Source of the DNA: an uncultured Bacteroides sp.
Lineage (GTDB): Bacteria > Bacteroidota > Bacteroidia > Bacteroidales > Bacteroidaceae
Length of the DNA: 64,000 bases
Assembly: GCA_947074205.1 (NCBI GenBank)
Contig: CAMTOQ010000002.1
Coordinates: 62,001-126,000, forward strand
Direction: 5' to 3'
Positions within the stretch are counted from its first letter, which is position 1. Every line of letters starts with the position of its first letter. This document shows positions 43,303 to 52,849 of the stretch, one piece after another. The notes beneath the pieces were generated by a model. The model was not told the origin of the DNA. It was given only the letters and a program-made list of their open reading frames with translations, and did no database searches. Position numbers and translations under genes: made by a program.

Positions 43303-44433
43303 ATGAATTCTAGAAATCTGACAAAAGCTGTTTTGCTTTTGGTTAGCAGCTATGTTGTGGCTGCATGCGGTAACGCTCCAACACAACAACCTCAGCAAAT
43401 ACAAGAGTATGAAACATTGGCAGTAACTACAAGCGACAAAGAGTTGCTTACTACCTATTCAGCCACTATTCGTGGACAACAAGATGTAGATATCTACCCT
43501 CTCGTTTCAGGCTCTATCACAAGACTTTGCATCAACGAAGGCGAAGCAGTTCGCAAAGGCCAGCTGCTTTTCGTTATCGATCAAGTACCCTATCTCGCTG
43601 CATTGCGTACAGCAGAAGCTAATGTAGAAGCGGCCAAAGCTAGTGTAGCAACTGCTCAGTTGGTTTACGAAAGCAAACAAGCGCTTTTCAAGGAAAACGT
43701 AATTTCTGAGTTTGAACTAAACACAGCCTACAATAACCTTCTCACCGCTAAGGCTCAACTTGCACAAGCTGATGCACAACGTGTAAATGCCGCTAACAAC
43801 CTTTCGTATACAGAAGTAAAGAGCCCTGTAAATGGTGTTGTAGGTGTATTGCCATATCGTGTTGGTGCATTGGTTAGCCCAAGTATGCCAAAACCACTTA
43901 CTAGCGTATCTGACAACTCTTCAATGTTCGTTTACTTCTCAATGGGGGAAAACCAAGTGCTAGACCTCACTCGTCGTTTTGGTTCAAAAGATAAGGCTTT
44001 AGCAGAAATGCCAGCAGTAGAGTTGATTCTAAACGACAAATCGCTTTATGAGCTTCCAGGTAAAGTTGAAGCTATCAGCGGTGTGATCGATCGCAATACA
44101 GGCACAGTGACACTACGTGCTAACTTCCCTAACCCTAATGGTTTATTGCATAGCGGTGCATCTGGTAATGTTGTTATTCCTGTTGAAGCAAAAAATGCAA
44201 TCGTAATACCACGCACTGCAACTTTTGAAATCCAGGATAAAGTGTTTGTTTACACCATCGTTGACGGAATAGCAAAGTCACTACCCGTAACTGTAACACG
44301 TGCCACGGATGGCAACGAATATATTGTAACTAGTGGCTTGACTCCAGGTGATGTAATCGTGACAGAAGGCGTAGGTATACTACGTGAAGGTACCCCTATC
44401 CGCGCTAAAGGCGCTTCGGCTGCTGCTAACTAA
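43303..44433 (+). CDS. RND efflux periplasmic adaptor (lipoprotein)
   Basis: 376 residues of the membrane-fusion family. The signal MNSRNLTKAVLLLVSSYVVAAC has a VAAC lipobox, anchoring it to the inner membrane. A lipoyl-like half (SGSITRLCINEGEAVRKGQLLFVID), a helical hairpin (about 95-165, NVEAAKASVATAQLV...KAQLAQADAQRVNAA) and beta-barrel follow. It bridges the RND pump and the outer-membrane channel. First gene of a complete three-gene set; 16 bases to the pump gene with a strong AAGGAGG site. Confidence 0.95.
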   Translation: MNSRNLTKAVLLLVSSYVVAACGNAPTQQPQQIQEYETLAVTTSDKELLTTYSATIRGQQDVDIYPLVSGSITRLCINEGEAVRKGQLLFVIDQVPYLAALRTAEANVEAAKASVATAQLVYESKQALFKENVISEFELNTAYNNLLTAKAQLAQADAQRVNAANNLSYTEVKSPVNGVVGVLPYRVGALVSPSMPKPLTSVSDNSSMFVYFSMGENQVLDLTRRFGSKDKALAEMPAVELILNDKSLYELPGKVEAISGVIDRNTGTVTLRANFPNPNGLLHSGASGNVVIPVEAKNAIVIPRTATFEIQDKVFVYTIVDGIAKSLPVTVTRATDGNEYIVTSGLTPGDVIVTEGVGILREGTPIRAKGASAAAN

Positions 44434-44449
44434 TAAGGAGGAATAAAAC

Positions 44450-47400
44450 ATGAATCTGAGAACTTTTATTGAACGCCCGGTATTTTCGGGGGTTATCTCT
44501 ATTACTATCATAATTCTGGGTATCATCGGGCTAAATGCTTTGCCTGTTGAGCAGTACCCAGACATTGCACCCCCTACCATTATGGTGAATGCAACCTATT
44601 TTGGTGCGAGTGCTGAAACTATTCAAAAGAGTGTGATTGCTCCTCTAGAGGAGGCTATCAATGGTGTAGAAAACATGACTTACATGACTTCTGCAGCTAC
44701 CAATGCCGGAACTGCCACCATCACGGTTTACTTTAAGCAAGGCACTGATCCGGACATGGCAGCAATCAACGTACAGAATCGCGTGACACGCGCCACAGGT
44801 TCACTACCCTCTGAAGTAACTCAAGTAGGTGTAACTACACAAAAACGTCAGACCAGTATTCTGCAGATGTTTAACGTGCACAGCCCAAACAATACATATG
44901 ATGAGGCATTCTTGGCCAACTACATCAATATTAATCTAATGCCTGAAATCCTTCGTATTTCCGGTGTAGGCGAAATGATGGTACTTGGTGGTAACTACAG
45001 TATGCGTATCTGGTTGAAACCTGATGTGATGGCTCAGTACAAATTGATTCCTTTAGACGTGACAATGGCTCTAGCAGAGCAAAACATTGAGACTGCAACG
45101 GGATCTTTTGGTGAGAACTCTGATCAAGCCAACCAGTACACCATGAAGTATAAAGGACGTAAACAAACTCCTGAAGAGTTTGGCGAGATTGTGATTCGTT
45201 CTTCTGAAGATGGCGAAATTTTGCGTCTGAAAGACATTGCCAATATTGAACTTGGCCGTGACTCTTATGCATATGTTGGAGCTTTAGATGGACACCATGG
45301 TATCTCTTGTATGATTTTCCAAACTGCCGGTTCTAATGCAACCGCTGTAAATGAGCAGATTGATAAGTTTCTTGAAGAAGCACGCAAAGATTTACCGAAA
45401 GATGTAGAGATTGCACAGATAATGAGCTCTAATGACTTTTTATTTGCATCTATCAACAATGTGGTCATTACCTTAATTGAAGCAATTCTGCTTGTAATCC
45501 TAGTAGTGTATATCTTCCTCCAAGATATTCGCTCTACCCTTATTCCATTGGCAAGTATCTTTGTATCTTTGATTGGTACATTTGCCTTTATGGCGATAGT
45601 AGGCTTCAGTTTGAACCTTATCACATTATTCGCTCTTGTCCTCGTTATTGGTACGGTAGTAGATGATGCAATTGTCGTCGTCGAGGCTGTCCAATCGCGT
45701 TTCGATGTGGGCTACCGTTCCTCTTATATGGCAAGTATTGATGCGATGAAAGGTATCAGTACTGCGATTATCACTACCACTATTGTGTTTATGGCCGTAT
45801 TTATCCCTGTTTCTTTCATGGGAGGAGTATCGGGTACTTTCTACACTCAGTTTGGTATCACAATGGCCGTAGCGGTAGCTATCTCAACATTGAACGCACT
45901 TACTTTAAGTCCTGCTTTGTGTGCATTAATTCTTAAGCCTTACACAAATGAGGATGGTACAGTTAAAGACAACTTTGCGGCACGCTTCCGTAAGGCTTTC
46001 AATACTGGCCTTTCGTATGTAGTTGATAAGTATAAGAATGTTGTTATTCTATTCATCAAGAAACCTTGGTTGACATGGGCAACTTTGGCTTGTTCAATTG
46101 GTTTGCTTGTTTACTTTATGAATACCACAAAGAGCGCTCTAGTACCCGATGAAGATCAAGGCGTACTATTTGTCAATATCAACACTGCTCCTGGTAGCTC
46201 GCTTGCTGTAACCAATGAGGTTATTGAGCAAATTGAAGAACGCTTGCTGGATGTTCCACAAAGAAAGCACTTACAACGTGTTTCGGGTTACGGACTTTTA
46301 TCAGGGCAAGGTAGTTCTTTTGGTATGCTTATCATGAAGTTAAAACCATGGGACGAACGTGGTTCGAAAGAAGATCATGTACAAAGCGTAATTCAAGATA
46401 TCTACCGACGTACAGCAGATATTAAAGACGCACAAATCTTTGCGATTGCTCCAGGGATGATTCCTGGTTACGGTATGGGTAATGCACTAGACGTTCAGGT
46501 ACAAGATAGAACTGGTGGTGATATGACTGAGTTCTTTATGACTACCCAGAAATACCTAGGTGCGCTTAATGCTCGTCCTGAAATTGCAATGGCCTACTCT
46601 ACTTTCGATATCCGTTACCCACAATGGATCGTGGATGTAGATCCTGCTAAATGTAAGCGTGCTGGTATCACTCCGGATGCGGTTCTTCAGACCCTATCAG
46701 GCTATTATGGTAGCCAGTATGTGTCTAACATCAACCGTTTCTCTAAAGTATACCGCGTGATGATCCAAGCTAGCCCTGAGTATCGTATGGATGAAACATC
46801 TCTTGATAATACTTTTGTAAGAATGGGTAATGGCGAAATGGCACCACTTAGTCAATTTGTGACGCTAGAACGCACCTATGGAGCAGAATCATTGAGCCGT
46901 TTCAATATGTACAATTCTATTGCAGTGAATGCTATGCCGGCACCAGGCTACAGCTCGGGTGAAGCTATCAATGCTGTGCGCGAAACAGCTGCAGTGGCTC
47001 TTCCACGTGGATATGGCTACGACTTTGGCGGTATCACTCGTGAAGAAAGCGAGCAAGAAGGCACAACCGGCATCATCTTTGCTATCTGTATCTTGATGAT
47101 TTATCTTGTACTTTGTGCACTTTATGAAAGCTTTATCGTTCCTTTTGCAGTAATCTTTGCAGTGCCTATTGGTTTGATGGGTAGCTTCTTGTTTGCACGT
47201 ATGTTCGGCCAAGAAAACAACATCTACCTACAAACCGGTTTGATTATGTTGATTGGTCTATTGGCGAAAACAGCTATCCTTCTTACTGAGTATGCTTCGG
47301 AACGCCGCAGAGCAGGAATGGGCATTGCCGCAGCAGCCATCAGCGCAGCTAAAGCACGTTTCCGTCCTATCTTGATGACCGCTTTGACTATGATCTTTGG

Positions 47401-47650
47401 TCTACTGCCATTGATGGTTGCATCAGGTGTTGGTGCTAACGGTAACCAATCTCTTGGTACCGGTACAGTAGGTGGTATGGCTATCGGTACGCTAGCGCTT
47501 CTCTTCATTGTTCCATCACTTTTCGTGGCCTTCCAATGGCTTCAAGAGAAAGTGAGACCTGTGCAAACCGAGAGATCTCGTGACTGGCAGATCAATGAAG
47601 AAAAGTTGGTTAGCGACAAGGAAGTCGATGAACATCGCAAAAACAAGTAA
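44450..47650 (+). CDS. RND multidrug efflux pump, inner-membrane transporter
   Basis: 1066 residues of the HAE1 (AcrB/MexB) class: an N-terminal membrane helix (FSGVISITIIILGIIGL), two large periplasmic loops, and twelve membrane segments in total. The proton-relay aspartates are seen as Asp405 and Asp406 in IGTVVDDAIVVVEA, matching AcrB Asp407/408. Opening residues FIERPVFSGVISI are typical. Drug/proton antiporter exporting hydrophobic compounds such as bile salts or antibiotics; the substrate is not readable. The strong Shine-Dalgarno (AAGGAGG, 44434-44440) is unusual for this genome. Intact length. Confidence 0.96.
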   Translation: MNLRTFIERPVFSGVISITIIILGIIGLNALPVEQYPDIAPPTIMVNATYFGASAETIQKSVIAPLEEAINGVENMTYMTSAATNAGTATITVYFKQGTDPDMAAINVQNRVTRATGSLPSEVTQVGVTTQKRQTSILQMFNVHSPNNTYDEAFLANYININLMPEILRISGVGEMMVLGGNYSMRIWLKPDVMAQYKLIPLDVTMALAEQNIETATGSFGENSDQANQYTMKYKGRKQTPEEFGEIVIRSSEDGEILRLKDIANIELGRDSYAYVGALDGHHGISCMIFQTAGSNATAVNEQIDKFLEEARKDLPKDVEIAQIMSSNDFLFASINNVVITLIEAILLVILVVYIFLQDIRSTLIPLASIFVSLIGTFAFMAIVGFSLNLITLFALVLVIGTVVDDAIVVVEAVQSRFDVGYRSSYMASIDAMKGISTAIITTTIVFMAVFIPVSFMGGVSGTFYTQFGITMAVAVAISTLNALTLSPALCALILKPYTNEDGTVKDNFAARFRKAFNTGLSYVVDKYKNVVILFIKKPWLTWATLACSIGLLVYFMNTTKSALVPDEDQGVLFVNINTAPGSSLAVTNEVIEQIEERLLDVPQRKHLQRVSGYGLLSGQGSSFGMLIMKLKPWDERGSKEDHVQSVIQDIYRRTADIKDAQIFAIAPGMIPGYGMGNALDVQVQDRTGGDMTEFFMTTQKYLGALNARPEIAMAYSTFDIRYPQWIVDVDPAKCKRAGITPDAVLQTLSGYYGSQYVSNINRFSKVYRVMIQASPEYRMDETSLDNTFVRMGNGEMAPLSQFVTLERTYGAESLSRFNMYNSIAVNAMPAPGYSSGEAINAVRETAAVALPRGYGYDFGGITREESEQEGTTGIIFAICILMIYLVLCALYESFIVPFAVIFAVPIGLMGSFLFARMFGQENNIYLQTGLIMLIGLLAKTAILLTEYASERRRAGMGIAAAAISAAKARFRPILMTALTMIFGLLPLMVASGVGANGNQSLGTGTVGGMAIGTLALLFIVPSLFVAFQWLQEKVRPVQTERSRDWQINEEKLVSDKEVDEHRKNK

Positions 47651-47677
47651 TCATCATACATAATATAAATTGTAAGA

Positions 47678-49045
47678 ATGAAAAGTAAAATCATACTATT
47701 AGGGCTACTGACTTTCTCTATGAGCAGTTGTGGCATCTATTCAAAATACAAACCAGTAACAGAGGTTCCCGAGAATCTTTATGGTACTGAAGTTGTATTG
47801 AACGACTCAAGTTCAATGGCATCAATGGCTTGGCAAGATTTGTTCACCGACCTACAGCTTCAGCAGCTCATTGAGCGTGCTTTGCAAGGCAACACAGATT
47901 TACAGACGGCCGAATTGCGCATCAAACAAGCTAAAGCAACTCTTACATCTGCAAAGCTTGCCTATTTACCTTCTTTCATGCTTACTCCCCAAGGTGGAGT
48001 AAGCAGTTTCGACGGTTCAAAAGGTTCATGGACATATACTGGAGTAGCTTCTGCATCATGGGAGATTGACATCTTTGGAAGAATCACAAACGCTAAGCGC
48101 AGATCACAAGCCTTGTATGCACAAAGCCTAGAATACAAGCAGGCGGTAACTTCGTCATTGATTGCTAATGTAGCCAATTTGTACTACACGCTTTTGATGC
48201 TTGACGAACAATATAGAATTTCGCAAGAAACTGCTACAGTTTGGGAGGCTAGCATCAAAACTATGCTTTCTATGAAAGAGGCAGGCATGACAAATGCAGC
48301 AGCAATCGCTCAATCGGAAGCCAATTATCTAAGCGTAAAAGCTTCATTGGAAGAACTTGCTCAGCAGATTAATGAATTGCAAAACACGCTATCTGTGCTT
48401 CTAGGTGATGTGCCTGGAGATATTGTTCGTGGATCATTTGAAGGTGCCAATCTTTCAGATAATCTAACAGTTGGCGTTCCTCTTCAGCTGCTTTCACTTC
48501 GCCCAGATGTTCGCAGTGCAGAATTTGCTGTAGCATCAGCGTTTTATACAACCAATGCAGCTCGATCTGCTTTCTACCCTTCTATCAGCTTAGGGGGTAC
48601 TGCAGGCTGGACTAATTCTGCAGGTGCGGCTATCGTCAATCCAGGCAAAGTTATACTTAATGCGGTAGGTTCCTTAACCCAACCTCTATTCAATAAAGGT
48701 ATGAATGTGGCACAGCTAAAGATTGCTAAGGCACAGCAAGAAGAAGCAAAACTAGCATTCCAACAAACTCTATTGAATGCCGGTAAAGAGGTAAACGATG
48801 CATTGACACAGGTTCAGACAGCAAAAACAAAAGCTGAGATTCGTAATAAGCAAATTTCGGCTCTAGAAGAAGCAGTAAGAAGCACACAGCTTTTGATGAA
48901 GCATGGTTCTTCTACCTATTTGGAAGTGCTCACAGCCCAACAAGGCTTGCTTGGTGCACAACTTCAACAAGTTGCCGATCAGTTTAGTGAGATTCAAGGA
49001 AAAATTAATCTTTACCAAGCTCTAGGGGGTGGACGAATAGAATAA
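47678..49045 (+). CDS. TolC-like outer-membrane efflux channel (lipoprotein)
   Basis: 455 residues of the OprM/NodT family. The signal MKSKIILLGLLTFSMSSC has an SMSSC lipobox. Two OEP repeats are visible (LQLQQLIERALQGNTDLQTAELRIKQAKATL and the second with FNKGMNVAQLKIAKAQQEEAKLAF), with coiled-coil helices and the extracellular loop sequences between. It completes the adaptor-pump-channel set and is the last gene before a good terminator. Mature protein is outer-membrane anchored by lipid and forms a trimeric channel. Confidence 0.95.
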   Translation: MKSKIILLGLLTFSMSSCGIYSKYKPVTEVPENLYGTEVVLNDSSSMASMAWQDLFTDLQLQQLIERALQGNTDLQTAELRIKQAKATLTSAKLAYLPSFMLTPQGGVSSFDGSKGSWTYTGVASASWEIDIFGRITNAKRRSQALYAQSLEYKQAVTSSLIANVANLYYTLLMLDEQYRISQETATVWEASIKTMLSMKEAGMTNAAAIAQSEANYLSVKASLEELAQQINELQNTLSVLLGDVPGDIVRGSFEGANLSDNLTVGVPLQLLSLRPDVRSAEFAVASAFYTTNAARSAFYPSISLGGTAGWTNSAGAAIVNPGKVILNAVGSLTQPLFNKGMNVAQLKIAKAQQEEAKLAFQQTLLNAGKEVNDALTQVQTAKTKAEIRNKQISALEEAVRSTQLLMKHGSSTYLEVLTAQQGLLGAQLQQVADQFSEIQGKINLYQALGGGRIE

Positions 49046-49070
49046 ACTAGAGTCTTAAGATAAGAATATT

Positions 49071-49127
49071 ATCCTCTATAGCCTGCAGCTCTTAGAATAT
49101 AAGCGGCAGCTATAGAGGATTTTTTTA
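49071..49127 (+). terminator. Terminator of the RND efflux operon
   Basis: ATCCTCTATAGC (49071-49082) pairs with 49109-49120, followed by seven T's. Confidence 0.9.
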
Positions 49128-49460
49128 TACGCTTGGTTACCTCTTACATTATTAAAACAGAGATTGAGGATTGCAAGAATTACTGTCTTGGCCTAGAAAT
49201 GGTTGCCACATTCAAGGAATAGTAAAATAAGGAGTCAACCTTATTTAGAAGTACAATTGTAAACAGTCAACCAACTCCAGGAAATGACAAACAGCCTCTG
49301 CAGTGCTCCTGCATGGGCCTACGCAGTAGTGCTGCAGAACCTTATGCAGTAAGATAATTTAACGCAGTTGCAATCCAGGCTCTCCATTCACTTAAGGCAA
49401 AGTTTATTTAAATGACAAGACAACATTTGAACTTTGTTGTAACTTTAATAACTTATAGTT
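49128..49460. repeat. Intergenic stretch with palindrome-rich patch at 49299-49353
   Basis: No gene is visible. Between 49299 and 49353 there is a cluster of short inverted words: CTGCAG twice, CTAC-GCA-GTAG (49319-49329) and CTTA...TAAG (49341-49353), with GCAG or TGCA recurring throughout. It resembles in style the patches at 8710 and 27338. Elsewhere the stretch is ordinary A/T-rich spacer. Confidence 0.45.
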
Positions 49461-49538
49461 TACTCGAATATCTAACCGAAGAAATTTAAATTAGTTATCT
49501 ACTTGAATATCTTTAGAATATAAAAATAACTATATTTG
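49461..49538 (+). promoter_or_regulatory. AraC gene promoter with upstream direct repeats
   Basis: TATATTTG at 49531-49538 is an exact -7 element. Upstream, TACTCGAATATCT (49461-49473) and TACTTGAATATCT (49500-49512) are direct repeats with one mismatch, 39 bases apart; the second abuts the -33 position. AraC proteins bind direct repeats, so these are candidate half-sites. Confidence 0.55.
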
Positions 49539-49564
49539 CAATAAATCTTAATGTCAGAATTAAT

Positions 49565-50407
49565 ATGAACTTTGATTTTCCACAAGTTGACTTACCAACA
49601 GAGATAGTGGCTTGGCCTGATGTCACGGAAGAGATTTTGAATCTTTACAAACAATCATGCCGGTTAGAAGCAGGTATATTTGCTTTATGCATGGAAGGTA
49701 GCATGCGTGCATCAATAAATCTCATCGACTACGAAATAAAACCCAATGACTTAGTTACACTTACCCCAGGAACCATCATACAGTTTCAAGGTCGCACAGA
49801 GAGTGTCAAACTATCTTTTATAGGTTTTTCATCCTCTTGCTTGGAACGAGTAAATCTTGTAGAGAGGCTCGCTAGCTCATATCCCAAACTGACTAAAAGT
49901 CCGGTAGTTAGATTAAAAACCAATTTTTCTAATTACTTCAATGATTTCTTCACTCTCATATCACATATTACATACAGTGAAGAGACCTTCAATATGTCTC
50001 AAGAAATGATTGAATCTACTCTTAGCTTTATGATAGCCGGAATCAACATGGTATATGACAGTTATATCCCCGAAGCCCAAAGCAGAAGTAGAAAGGAAGA
50101 ACTCTGCAAAGAGCTTCTTCAATGTATCATCGAGAATTATAAACACGAAAGAAAAGCTCAGTTCTATTCAGATAAACTAGGAGTATCTCAACAGCATTTA
50201 AGCACTACGGTCAAACAGGTAACCGGCAAAAATGTGTTAGACTTTATATCTTATGTAGTTATCATGGATGCCAAATCTAAGCTTAAATCAAGCAATTTGA
50301 CCATTCAAGAGATTGCTTATTCATTAAACTTCGCCAACGCCTCATTTTTCGGTAAATACTTTAAACGCTTTGTGGGACAATCTCCTGCAGAATATAGAAA
50401 CAGTTAG
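49565..50407 (+). CDS. AraC-family transcriptional regulator
   Basis: 280 residues: N-terminal cupin-like domain (about 25-110, AGIFALCMEGSMRASINLIDYE) and C-terminal AraC domain (ERKAQFYSDKLGVSQQHLSTTVKQVTGKNVLDF, TIQEIAYSLNFANASFFGKYFKRFVGQSPAEYRNS). A third member of the paralogous set in this window. It stands alone after the efflux operon terminator, with its own promoter and direct-repeat operator candidates, so autoregulation is plausible. Whether it also acts on the efflux genes is unknown. Confidence 0.9.
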   Translation: MNFDFPQVDLPTEIVAWPDVTEEILNLYKQSCRLEAGIFALCMEGSMRASINLIDYEIKPNDLVTLTPGTIIQFQGRTESVKLSFIGFSSSCLERVNLVERLASSYPKLTKSPVVRLKTNFSNYFNDFFTLISHITYSEETFNMSQEMIESTLSFMIAGINMVYDSYIPEAQSRSRKEELCKELLQCIIENYKHERKAQFYSDKLGVSQQHLSTTVKQVTGKNVLDFISYVVIMDAKSKLKSSNLTIQEIAYSLNFANASFFGKYFKRFVGQSPAEYRNS

Positions 50408-50537
50408 TAAAAGTATCCAGATAGTTCTAATCGATTTTCACCTATTGGAGAGAAATTGCGTTGCACAACTATCAAACACAAATAAATAGCAAATCACGCT
50501 TCGATTTAGCATAGATAAAGTTTTTCGATTCTTTATG

Positions 50538-50567
50538 TTTTGCATTCATGAATATACATTATATTTG
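50538..50567 (+). promoter_or_regulatory. Promoter of the DUF3298-type lipoprotein gene
   Basis: TTTTG (50538-50542), 17 bases, TATATTTG (50560-50567): an exact -7 element with a -33-like element at slightly short spacing, 48 bases before ATG 50616. Confidence 0.55.
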
Positions 50568-50615
50568 TAATAACATAGTATTACCTATGATATACAAATA
50601 ATAAATGAATGCGTT

Positions 50616-51479
50616 ATGATTAGACAATGCGTTAGAATATTGCCCACCCTACTAGTGGTAGGAATGCTGATTACCTCTTGTAATCACAAGAATAATAGCA
50701 GTGATAATATTACATTTGATAGTATTAAGGTAAACAAAACAGTATATCTACTAGGAGATACCGCACTCCCATCGTGTAATATTGACATCAACTACACTTA
50801 TCCTATTGCAAAAGACTCCACATTACAGGACTCAATCGATTACTACCTGATTCTAAACTGCTTTGGCTCCGATTACATTAAAAAAGGAGGCATAAACCTA
50901 TCTGCAGCAGAACTTGTAGACAAGTACGTGCAAAACTACACTCATATATATATTAAGGATGTGCAACCTCTTTATGTAGAGGAGATAAAAGAACACCCTG
51001 AAGATAAACCCGAAAGTTTTGGATGGTTCTCTTATTTTAAAGAGATTAAAAGTGATGTGGCGTATCAAAATGCTCATCTGTTAGTTTATAGATGCTACAT
51101 TAATGAGTTTACAGGTGGTGCACATGGAGTATACTTCACTAATTTCTTTAATATTGATCTCAATACAAATAGACGATTACTTTTAAGTGATATATTTACG
51201 GGTGATTACCAAGAGGCTGTGAGCAACCTTATTTGGGAAGCATTAATGAAAAAAGAGAATGTAAAAAGTAGAGATGCATTAGAAGATATGGGTTACGGAT
51301 CTTTAGGTCCCATCATGCCTATAGATAACTTCTATCTATCTTCCGAAGGCATCACATTCTATTATAATATATATGACATAGCACCTTTTGCCATGGGACC
51401 AACCGAAGTTATGGTTCCCTACTCTCAATTAAAACCTTGGTTGAGTACGCTAAAAGTCATAGAACAACTAGCTAAGTAA
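50616..51479 (+). CDS. Lipoprotein with RsiV-like DUF4163/DUF3298 domains
   Basis: 287 residues. Signal peptide with lipobox MLITSC at about residue 22, then an N-terminal DUF4163-like half (about 40-140) and a C-terminal DUF3298 half containing NEFTGGAHGVYFTNFFNID (GGAHG motif) and FYYNIYDIAPFAMGPTEVMVPYSQL. The pair of domains is shared with the extracellular part of RsiV, which binds lysozyme. Here there is no sigma factor or transmembrane anchor apart from the lipid, so it is not an anti-sigma factor; a role in binding a wall- or host-derived ligand is speculation. Confidence 0.85.
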   Translation: MIRQCVRILPTLLVVGMLITSCNHKNNSSDNITFDSIKVNKTVYLLGDTALPSCNIDINYTYPIAKDSTLQDSIDYYLILNCFGSDYIKKGGINLSAAELVDKYVQNYTHIYIKDVQPLYVEEIKEHPEDKPESFGWFSYFKEIKSDVAYQNAHLLVYRCYINEFTGGAHGVYFTNFFNIDLNTNRRLLLSDIFTGDYQEAVSNLIWEALMKKENVKSRDALEDMGYGSLGPIMPIDNFYLSSEGITFYYNIYDIAPFAMGPTEVMVPYSQLKPWLSTLKVIEQLAK

Positions 51480-51519
51480 GCTTTTTATTTAGCATTTTAT
51501 AAAAAACAGATTACCAACA

Positions 51520-52140
51520 GTGGAACAAATTCTTAACTATTTTCCCAATCTTAGCGAAGAGCAACAGAGACAATTTGCAGCTCTTTACGAACTATATGCA
51601 GATTGGAATTCAAAAATCAACGTGATATCTAGAAAAGATATAGAGAACCTTTATACTCATCACGTACTTCATTCATTAGGCATTGCCAAAGTTGTCAACT
51701 TTCGCCCAGGTACAAAGATTATGGATCTAGGTACCGGTGGAGGGTTCCCTGGTATACCATTGGCCATACTTTTTCCAGAAACATCATTCCATCTTGTAGA
51801 CAGTATTGGTAAAAAAGTACGTGTAGCAAATGAGGTATCAGATGCTATTGGATTAAAAAATACGACTTTCAGACATGCACGTGCACAAGAAGAAAAGTCG
51901 CTTTTCGATTTTGTGGTGAGTCGAGCAGTGATGCCATTAGACGATCTTGTTAAGATAATCCGCAAGAATATTTCCAAAGAGCAGAAGAATGCTTTGCCCA
52001 ACGGGTTGATTTGCCTTAAAGGCGGGGAACTTGAGAAAGAGACAATGCCACATAAGAATAAAACTTTCATTCATAGCCTGAGTGAAAATTTTAGCGAGCC
52101 TTTCTTTGAAACAAAGAAAGTGGTTCATGTCACTATTTAA
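51520..52140 (+). CDS. rsmG: 16S rRNA (guanine527-N7)-methyltransferase
   Basis: 206 residues beginning with GTG at 51520. The Rossmann methyltransferase motif I IMDLGTGGGFPGIPLAI binds S-adenosylmethionine; the N-terminal helix with LYELYADWNSKINVISRKDIENLYTHHVLHSLGIA and the VVSRAV catalytic segment are typical RsmG. It methylates G527 of 16S rRNA; loss gives low-level streptomycin resistance in other bacteria. It follows the lipoprotein gene by 40 bases and precedes the MBL-fold gene by 29 bases, in a probable transcriptional unit. Confidence 0.95.
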   Translation: MEQILNYFPNLSEEQQRQFAALYELYADWNSKINVISRKDIENLYTHHVLHSLGIAKVVNFRPGTKIMDLGTGGGFPGIPLAILFPETSFHLVDSIGKKVRVANEVSDAIGLKNTTFRHARAQEEKSLFDFVVSRAVMPLDDLVKIIRKNISKEQKNALPNGLICLKGGELEKETMPHKNKTFIHSLSENFSEPFFETKKVVHVTI

Positions 52141-52169
52141 ACCATTACTTACTATTCACCTGCCCTATT

Positions 52170-52808
52170 ATGAAAATAAAAACTTTTGAGTTTAATATGT
52201 TTCCCGTGAACTGCTATGTGATATGGGACGAAACTAAAGAAGCTACAATTATAGACCCAGGCTGTTTTTACGATGAAGAGAAGAGGAAACTTAAAGACTT
52301 CATCATTGACAAAGAGCTTACTGTGAAGCATCTTCTTAACACGCACCTACACTTGGACCACATCTTTGGGAACCCCTTTGTATTAAGCGAATTCGGACTT
52401 TCGGCAGAGGCTCATCAAGCTGATGAGTTCTGGATTGACGAAGCACCTAAGCAGAGCCGAATGTTTGGCTTCCAATTAAACGAAGCCCCTGTGCCACTCG
52501 GTAAATATCTAGCAGATGGTGACAAAATTATGTTTGGCAATACTACCCTTGAAGCCATCCATGTACCCGGACACTCTCCAGGTAGCTTAGTATATTATTC
52601 AAAGGCAGATAATTGTCTATTTTCCGGAGATGTTCTGTTTCAAGGCAGCATAGGGCGTGCTGATCTAGCCGGCGGAAATTTTGATGATCTTATTAGCAAC
52701 ATTTCCGATCGTCTCTTTACATTACCCAATGATACTGTGGTATATCCAGGACATGGAGGCCCTACCACAATTGGAGCTGAGAAAAGAGATAACCCATTCT
52801 TTAGATAA
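52170..52808 (+). CDS. Metallo-beta-lactamase-fold hydrolase, glyoxalase II-like
   Basis: 212 residues with the metal-binding THLHLDH motif (NTHLHLDHIFG, about 51-60), second His in VPGHSPGS, Asp in LFSGDVLF, and final His in YPGHGGPTT. The arrangement is that of hydroxyacylglutathione hydrolase-like proteins; as this group generally lacks glutathione, the natural thioester is unknown. Cytoplasmic. Lies between rsmG and gcvP with 41 bases to the latter. Confidence 0.9.
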   Translation: MKIKTFEFNMFPVNCYVIWDETKEATIIDPGCFYDEEKRKLKDFIIDKELTVKHLLNTHLHLDHIFGNPFVLSEFGLSAEAHQADEFWIDEAPKQSRMFGFQLNEAPVPLGKYLADGDKIMFGNTTLEAIHVPGHSPGSLVYYSKADNCLFSGDVLFQGSIGRADLAGGNFDDLISNISDRLFTLPNDTVVYPGHGGPTTIGAEKRDNPFFR

Positions 52809-52849
52809 TTCATTTATAACTATAAATCACCTTATCAAAATACATAGAT

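Noticed and set aside
50616..51479. Anti-sigma factor (RsiV)
   Set aside because: The gene encodes a lipoprotein without a cytoplasmic anti-sigma domain or transmembrane helix, and no sigma factor gene is adjacent.
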